A stretch of 28,227 nt of DNA, taken from assembly GCA_015501055.1 (NCBI GenBank), contig JADNYV010000443.1, positions 1-28,227 of the forward strand. Direction: 5' to 3'. The translations under genes and the position numbers were made by a program. Source of the DNA: Mucidula mucida (lineage: Eukaryota > Basidiomycota > Agaricomycetes > Agaricales > Physalacriaceae). Below, one piece after another: positions 21,619-28,227 of this stretch (positions within the stretch are counted from its first letter, which is position 1; every line of letters starts with the position of its first letter). Under the pieces are notes generated by a model. That model did no database searches, was not told where the DNA came from, and was given only the letters and a program-made list of their open reading frames with translations.

Positions 21619-23362
21619 TCAAGGCTACGGCTGCAAATACGAATTCCACTAGAGCTACGCTTCTCAAAGTCCGCGCCTCACTCTCCGGATCCTACGAGTA
21701 ACCCACACTCTTCTTCCTTCCAAGACATAACTCACAACACAAAGTAAGTACGTACCCTCGGATTCACCCGTCCTCTTCTCCCTTCCCTTCCCTTGCACTC
21801 GTAATCAGAAATCCGCGCAGAACTCAAAAAGAAAACGTTGCCTATTCCGCACACTTGTCACCACGGTTTCCAGGCCCACCTTTTTCCTTTTTCTTTTCTT
21901 TTTGACCAGAGACTCACTAATGCTTCCGTGATCCGGGCCTCCGAGACCGGTGTCTCAAGATCAAGATGATCGCCGCTAGGTACCACAACGATACGGATCA
22001 AGGTGAGTCACAGGCGCACGGGTGAAAGGTTACGATGACGCGTCGGCTGGAGGCAATTGGCTGCGCATAAAATAAACGGGTGCGCCACAAAGGAAATGGA
22101 ATGGACACCACCCTGTGTTTAGGATCTAAAGAGTCGATTTCCATTCCTGCGATTGACAGCGGACGGGGGCGGCTTTCGGGTGTGCGACCGACAATAAGGG
22201 TGTCTCCAGTAAACCTTGTGCATGCACACGCGTGAACTGATCCAAGTAAATTCAAGAACTTCGGGCTTACAGCACAGCAAGGTTACCGAGCCATTCGTAC
22301 ACACTCCTTGACGAGAAGTCAATCCGAGATCATCTTTCGGTATGCGACGGCGAGATCGATACCATGAAAGAGTAGTAGCAGTAGTAATATACTCTGAGCT
22401 CTCGCAGCGCCACATGCATACACTCCTTCCTTCTTGTCGGTGCTGAAACGGCCCATATAGGACAACCATCTCTCTTCGGGTTAGACTGAGCGGAACGTGC
22501 ATTTGTTACTGTCGCCGACGGTAAGGCTGAAGAAAAGGTCACTAACACTGCATCGATTTGATTTCGGAAAGGAGCGCAGACGCCACCAACTCATCAACGG
22601 GCCGGCAACATCAGTCAATTGAATGTCGGAAAGAAGAGGAAGGGCGCCAGCGGGTATTTAGTACCGTAGCGGGCGGATGAGTGAGAGCGCGGGATATGCA
22701 CGAGAGAACTTCGAGTTATGCCGCATCGACTGCGGGTATGAAGAAGCTCGAGTTCTCGGGACATAGATGAAGTTGGACAGAAGTATATATATATATATAT
22801 ATATCGTGGTGGGCAGAAAGTTGCCGGAGTACATCCATGCTCGAACGTCGGGAGTGAAAGGCACGCCGTTGAAGTGGAAGCCGGCGAAAGATTTGGTTCG
22901 TCAAGAATAAACCACGTATTGATAGCATGGGAGCAGATTTAGAACCAGCAGAGGATCATAACGTGGTATCATACAGAGGGAGTGTCGACAAAAGAAATCA
23001 CAGTCAAGATCAGAGCATAGTTAGCGCGCTGAGTTGGCGCTGAGAGGAACGGACAGTTTAAATTTGTGACAAACACGCCCAAATAAATCAACACGCTTTC
23101 TTCCCTCTCCTTGCATCACGTACCTCAAATACACAGCCCCGTGGGATTATTGCCGTCCAGCTTAAACTATCTATAGCAAAGTTCATGCAGCCTGTGCCTG
23201 TTCTTCTCTTTCCAACTCGTAGATCATCATGACCTGGAACTTTTTTTGAACAACGGGAAACTATCTTACGCTGAGCGCTGAACTTTTGATACTCTTGGTT
23301 GCCTTGAACTGGTCCACCGGCAATCCTTCGTCACCCGACATATCATGTCTTTCTGTTGCAAT
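21619..23362. other. Gene-poor stretch with a TA microsatellite
   Basis: No gene is supported. Pyrimidine-rich tracts occur at about 21770-21910. Open frames on the minus strand (22119-22502, 22658-22928) have no domain or splicing support. Confidence 0.4.
22784..22804. repeat. (TA)n microsatellite, about 10 units
   Basis: An uninterrupted alternation of T and A runs 21 bases. Such tracts are length-polymorphic and could serve as a marker. Confidence 0.9.
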
Positions 23363-25315
23363 TCAACTTAATGACCTTAGATCAATCGCCCGCTTGTGTC
23401 TCAGTTCCAACTCATGAATGCGATCAAGATCTTCGTCGGTATACTGTTTGTTTCGTCTGAGATGCAGATAGTACTGTGGTGAGACTTGGGAGCAGTATTC
23501 AACTTACATTCTGTTTTTAGGCCAATCATTGGATCCTGCTCCCTCTTGTGGCCTTGTATCATCAATCGTGAATATGCAGATCCAGAGACCTGTGATCAAG
23601 TCTTCGACATATTCTCCACCCAGAGTCTGACATCCTCCCATCTAATCAAATACTAGGACGCTGAGTGGGATCGCCTTGTCACCGTTCAATCGTGCCAATG
23701 CAACTTCAAGACGTCTATCAATTTGCTAGAACGTTAACTCGCCGACGTTCTCATTAGTACATGGCGCTTACACTCTCGACTCTATCTTGTATGCCACGAC
23801 TGCGCGCACTGGGGCCTGTGCGCTCGTCAGCTCCGTTACCGTAGGATCCTTGGCCTGAATCAGTGATCCAAAACGCGGTCCTTAGCACCAACGCTTATCA
23901 TTCAACGAGTCGTTGATAGTCATTGGCCCCCCACTGAGGATTGCGTCGGCACTTCGAGAGAAGTCACCAGTGTCTTACACAACGTCCGGTTCTCGGACTG
24001 GTCTCTGGTATTCATCTACTGGAGAAAAAGTTTCTTCCTCCGCCTACTAACCTTTTTTGAAGAAGACCAAACGCGGACCGATACACACGTGCACGAGAAG
24101 ACTCAAGTACTAGGCGGGAAGTCCAGTAGATCAGCGGCGGTGGATTCGCCAAGATGGATGCGACATGAAATGATGAAACCGTCCCCCGCCGACAGTTGCG
24201 CTGTCAATGAAACTGACTGGGGGTAGTAGGGCGTCGCGCATCTCCTGCCGCACGTGTTCGATGAAATGGACGTAGTGCGCAGTCGAGAGTTTTTTCATTA
24301 GGAATCCCGGTCAACGTGTAGGTCAACTTGAGAATGACACGTTGATAAATAGCTCGGGATTCTTACGAGTCTGATGCCAAAAGCGAGCATCGAACTCGGG
24401 TTTAGGTCATAGATGAGCGGGCCCAAGTAGGCCGACGCGCGGAGTGGGCTTGAGAGGTCCACCGAATCAGGTGGCATCCACCCGAGCACCCCGAGACGCT
24501 TTCGAGGCGCTATAGCAGCGTCGATTGAGTAGCGCAAGCTGACAGTGTAGAGCTTAGAATCCTGTTGAGCGGTCTAGTAGTAGACGAGTTGAACGTCGAG
24601 GCGTAAGGCGGAGTGAATAACGTCGGACGGAACCGCATCGACGATCAGGGCAAGAGTCGCTTGTGGAAGGTTTCGACTTGAAGAATTCAGTTGGCGTGGT
24701 GGTGACGTACGGGAAGCAAGCATTGAATGACTGGATTAGGTCAAAGGCGTGTGTATTACTGTACCAGCTATTCCACAGTCGTTCGCCGGTGTACTACTAG
24801 TAAGTAGCAGCATGAGAAGATGAAGGAGTGGCGCCACAATTTGTAGTCCTCCTATCACGGCGGGATGAAGTAAGCTCAGCACAACGGCGGATGAGGGCAT
24901 ATTCCAGTTGACCAACTGATCCGAGTGCAAACGTAGAGTATAGTCATCAAGAAACCACGAAGAGAAAGCGGCTTAGTGTGACAGGTAAGTATACAACATC
25001 AATAACAGAATAATGAGGTGGACAACACCACGTCCCGGGTTTCAGTTGAACGAAAAGACCAAAGTTCGTGATCACATGTACCGTCGCCAGCCCTCATCAA
25101 CGATGTGTCAGTGTCGATTCGCGGAATCAAGGCCCACTTACGTTGCCGGTGTACGACACACTTCCGTTTCTATATGAAGGAGAAGGGGCTCGCTGAGCCT
25201 TGTTGAAATGATAGGAAGAAAGCAAGGTTATGAGAACCTGATGGATAGATGGAGGCGCTCGCATAGCGCGGGTGACTTGCGACATGCATGATGCCGGTCC
25301 AGTGGGTACTGCCAT
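23363..25315 (-). pseudogene. Heavily degraded multi-exon gene of unknown family
   Basis: The product is not recognised. Reading the minus strand, protein-like blocks follow each other between an ATG at 25315 (MAVPTGPASCMSQ) and a TGA at 23365-23363. They include LATVHVITNFGLFVQLKPGT, ERLWNSWYSNTHAFDLIQSF, PQATLALIVDAVPSDVIHSA, GVLGWMPPDSVDLSSPLRAS, SRSADAILSGGPMTINDSLN, DRRLEVALARLNGDKAIPLS and YTDEDLDRIHELELRHKRAI. Several junctions keep phase across GT-AG introns, for example 24366-24327 and the last one, which ends just before RNKQYTDEDL. Single in-frame stops interrupt otherwise continuous frames: TAG 24574-24576, TAA 23975-23977, TAA 23882-23884, TAG 23642-23644 and probably TGA 24103-24105. 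Frame changes fall at A6 (24290-24295) and C5 (24219-24223). Several apparent introns are only 33-40 nt. The final exon block is the most convincing. I infer a decayed gene; chance assembly of open frames remains possible for the upstream half. Confidence 0.4.
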
Positions 25316-25929
25316 CAGGTTAGTGTGCACCAGGTTCAATCCCTCTTTAGGGCAGGGATATCAGAAGCGACAAGGGCACCGCGATATGCCAGAAATTCTG
25401 CGACGACCTGCGTTCTGGCCCACTCAATTGAATGATAGTAATTTTACCGCGTCCTCTCTCTGCATTGAATTATTCAAAGCGGTCCAGGTTCAGAGCGATG
25501 CATTCACTGACCTGCCCGATCGTAGAGCCGTTCCTTTCTAGAGAGCACAAGGTAATAATCCAGACGAGGAGAAGGACGAGTACACGGCATGGTCGTTCCC
25601 ATCCGCATCTGGAGCACAGCTACTGTTTCCATTCTAGAGAACAACGTTACCACATCGGTGACAGACTGCGGCGATTGTGACCTTGCATAAAACATCAGCG
25701 CAGATCAGAAGAGCACTATCACCATCATGATATCGATGTCATTGTTCGTGTAGTGCGACAGACACGAAAAGCCCAAGGGTATCATCCTCATGAAGCCGGT
25801 AATAACACGCATGATACCGCTGAGAATTCGAGCTATTGCCGACCCCGAATGACGAACAATATGCCCTCAAACGGTAGAGATGAGACATCGATAACATTAC
25901 CTATACATGATGGAGGTTAAGCCACACAG

Positions 25930-25941
25930 ATGCATATGCAT
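25930..25941. repeat. 12-bp palindrome ATGCATATGCAT
   Basis: The sequence equals its reverse complement and is followed directly by GCAT, extending the alternating ATGC pattern. It has no obvious gene context. Confidence 0.6.
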
Positions 25942-26082
25942 GCATGATCAGCCCAGTGGGAGGTTGAGCCACATTCATTAGTAAGCGCATTGAGAACCTC
26001 CCTTAGATCAAGGCGCGTTGGTGCCGTCCATCCCAGTCCGGGAACATTCCGAGTACAAGTAGCTCTGTGGCGCGACGGACAC

Positions 26083-26095
26083 GGGGGGGGGGGGG
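26083..26095. repeat. Run of 13 G
   Basis: Thirteen consecutive G follow CGGACAC. Runs this long are rare in coding DNA, unstable, and prone to sequencing and assembly error. Confidence 0.9.
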
Positions 26096-26395
26096 TCCTC
26101 AAGAAACAGCAATCATCAGCCGCAAGAGCTAAGCATCTCTACAGGAGAGCTTATTGAGATCCCAAGACTAGCTCGACTACCACGTACGGCGACCACGGAG
26201 GCTCCCTTTCTGCAAGTCGACGCCGGAATTCGGGATGGGTTTACCGGAGATCATTCGGCACCGTATCGATTAGACGCAACGGAGTACCAGGCGAGAACCG
26301 CGCAATTGAAGTACTGTCCATTCGGGGATGGAGACATTGGGACAAGATCTGACCGAAATCAATACGGACGAAATTGCATACTTACCTCTCATTCC

Positions 26396-26560
26396 GGAGT
26401 CATCTGACGCGGTGGAGGTTCTAACCGACTCGAAGTACTTCCCGAAGTGAAGCGAAGGCGCTGTATAGTTCAAACGGAGCGGCGTGAAGTAAACGGGTGG
26501 CATCCACGGTAATAATATGAAAATGCTTGATGTTATGCGTAAATGTAATGTTCGCGACAT
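26396..26560 (-). other. Exon-like fragment ending at a GTAAGT donor
   Basis: A minus-strand frame reads LLPWMPPVYFTPLRLNYTAP then FGKYFESVRTSTASDDSGMR and meets a strong donor, GTAAGT, at 26395. It resembles a single exon, but no partner was identified and the family is unknown. Confidence 0.25.
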
Positions 26561-27234
26561 GAAACGAACTTCCTCACGACATCTTTGACTGTCTTTACTT
26601 TTGGGAAGTCACCCATTGCTGTACATTGACACGGGGTGTAACACATGCGCCACGTCGACCTGACGTTGGTGTAAAGCTGTGGAATATGTAAGCGCGATCC
26701 TGCCCGCAGAACGCGCGCGACTGTAACCTTCACAAAGCATCCGATCCCGCCCTTAGAAGTACAGTCTGGATCAACCAGATATGCAAACGGGCCATCAGAC
26801 GACCGATTCGACTTTGCCGCGCTACGTAGGTCCGAAGCCGAGTTGATCTATTATGACAGGTCCAGGTCGAGTGGTAGTAAATTGACTGAAGCAACTCGGA
26901 AAAGACGAGAACTGCGTTCGCAGGGCAGAAAAGGCTAAAGAAGCTTGCAGCTGTTTAGCCTTGTTAACGTTGAACCTCATGGAAGGGGAGACTCGCCGTG
27001 ATGTTTATCAGAGAAGTGCCATAATTGGGACACTGGATGATGATAACGGTGCTTTTCTGGACTGAACACTGAAGGGCGCCGGCGTCATACCGTAAGTAAT
27101 AGCTAAGGAGGGCTAAGATTGGGTGATGGTTTAATGAAGGGACCGGCCTTGCAATCCGGGGTACGCCGACCCCAACCTATGCGAGAATGATCAAAACACG
27201 AAGCGGACAGCCGGTGTTGAATGAATTCGCGTTT

Positions 27235-27663
27235 TTAGAAGAGCATAGAGCGTCCACTGCAACTACTGTAAATGTGACCAGCACTGCATCCAGGCTGAAA
27301 GAAAAGGATGTACCCTTTAATTGCCCGCGATGATCCACGTACAGAGTTTTCAGCATGCATCGCGGTCCCTATGTCTTGTTCTCCATTCAGCCGCTGTCTG
27401 GAAAGCTGAAAGGCAACCGCAGCAAGAAGGGAAAGGACCATAGATCGTCCATGAACTTGTGAAATAACGCAACAGCCATTTCCTTCATCCTGGATTGCCT
27501 TCCCTTCGGCGCTTTGGAGTAAGGGTATAGGTGCCAGCGCGTTGAGTGGATCGTCATGACACTTGATTGTCAAAGATATTGCAAACGGGAAGAAATATTG
27601 ATTTGCAAAAGGAATGGAAGCGAAGATTTCATTAAGAGCCCAGAACTTAAAGTGGGGGTGCAT
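27235..27663 (-). CDS. Hypothetical ORF of 142 codons
   Basis: The ATG at 27663 opens MHPHFKFWALNEIFASIPFA, a hydrophobic, aromatic-rich stretch, followed by LNALAPIPLLQSAEGKAIQD and a second hydrophobic segment (SMVLSLLAAVAFQLS) that might span a membrane. No family is recognised. A GTACGT donor at about 27344 could end an exon earlier than the stop at 27235. Being the longest frame in the last 7 kb slightly favours a real exon. Confidence 0.3.
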   Translation of the reverse strand: MHPHFKFWALNEIFASIPFANQYFFPFAISLTIKCHDDPLNALAPIPLLQSAEGKAIQDEGNGCCVISQVHGRSMVLSLLAAVAFQLSRQRLNGEQDIGTAMHAENSVRGSSRAIKGYILFFQPGCSAGHIYSSCSGRSMLF

Positions 27664-28227
27664 CGCGTATAGCCAATGATTGTGCGGTCAAACCTTGTTT
27701 GGGGTGGAACGAAAGAACGTGTTGTTTGCCTCTGTTGATTCCGCCTGCGCGTCATCATTCATGTAACGACCCCGGGCCGTTTACCGGAAGGTAGCTCTCT
27801 TACCACCATGTGGCAGGCACTAGTACTACGGGCAGGCCTCTTGCGAGTACACTAACGGATATCCCGATTCATATTCAATGAACCCAAATGTTCCTGGCAT
27901 CTTCTGTTGTTGTTCTTGCAGCCTACCTTTGTGGCTGCTTCTAGCCCCGCGCTTGTCCGAATCTTCCCTGGGACAGTTGGACACGGTTGATATTCGGCAA
28001 GAAAAAGGCTAACGCCACTTCACATAATCTATTGCGACCGCTCCGTTCCTGTGCATCTCGTGGCCTGTTTGTCTCCGCCTATACTGTGCATTCCTTTATT
28101 CGTCGGTGATTGCTCCGTTATGGTCGAATAATCAGATGCGGATGCGTCACTTTCTTTCACATGTTACATGTACTACGCGAGCGCCGCCATCTGCAAGGTT
28201 CGCCTCTTCCCTTGTCCACCTTGTTGT
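27664..28227. other. Right-edge flank, no gene seen
   Basis: Only short open frames occur here. The final 300 bases are pyrimidine-rich on the plus strand, as is common upstream of fungal genes, so a gene may start beyond the window. Confidence 0.3.

Larger units (their letters stand above)
25316..27234. other. Gene-poor stretch with exon-like fragments and low-complexity tracts
   Basis: Apart from the separately listed exon-like block at 26396-26560, the palindrome at 25930 and the G run at 26083, I see no supportable gene in these 1.9 kb. Confidence 0.4.

Noticed and set aside
24370..24410. Possible tRNA T-arm (GAGTTCGATGCTC) on the minus strand
   Set aside because: No matching anticodon arm or acceptor stem can be found, and it lies in a protein-like frame.
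23363..25315. Reassignment of TAA and TAG to glutamine
   Set aside because: The stops would fit Gln, but TAG ends the HMG-box gene and the hypothetical ORF at 21211 at sensible places, and fungi of this kind use the standard nuclear code. Decay is the simpler explanation.
1..28227. CRISPR array, bacterial operon, or integrated virus
   Set aside because: No regularly spaced repeats, ribosome binding sites or viral hallmark domains are visible; the genes are intron-rich and fungal.

Overview
The window looks like nuclear DNA of a filamentous basidiomycete, probably an agaricomycete. The genes I can model are split by many short GT-AG introns, mostly 41-57 nt. The products are an S10 serine carboxypeptidase, an F-box protein with the N-terminal leader common in agaricomycete F-box families, an HMG-box protein and a Pho80/PCL-like cyclin. 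No bacterial, organellar or viral gene organisation is visible.

Layout. Positions 226-9144 are gene-dense. From left to right they hold a carboxypeptidase (minus), a decayed multi-exon gene (plus, about 2520-3470), an F-box gene with an in-frame stop (plus, 3618-5060), a Ser/Pro-rich protein (minus, 5136-6127), an HMG-box protein (minus, 6496-7134), a very small two-exon candidate (minus, 7740-7978) and a His-rich hypothetical protein (plus, 8560-9144, with possible upstream exons from 8088). Positions 9145-19399 are gene-poor: I found only weak open frames and no clear transposon signature. Positions 19400-21618 hold the three-exon cyclin and a small hypothetical ORF, both on the minus strand. 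Positions 21619-28227 are again gene-poor apart from what looks like a heavily decayed multi-exon gene (minus, about 23363-25315), exon-like islands, a TA microsatellite and a run of 13 G.

No shared pathway links these genes and I see no gene cluster. The recurring theme is damaged coding sequence. The carboxypeptidase, the F-box gene and the two unrecognised multi-exon loci each keep protein-like exons and splice sites but carry in-frame stops or frameshifts, several of them one-base changes in homopolymer runs. This fits either ongoing gene decay or indel errors in the sequence; resequencing would separate the two. The most unusual feature is the last intron of the carboxypeptidase, which appears to start with AT and end with AC. 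No tRNA, rRNA or CRISPR array was recognised.
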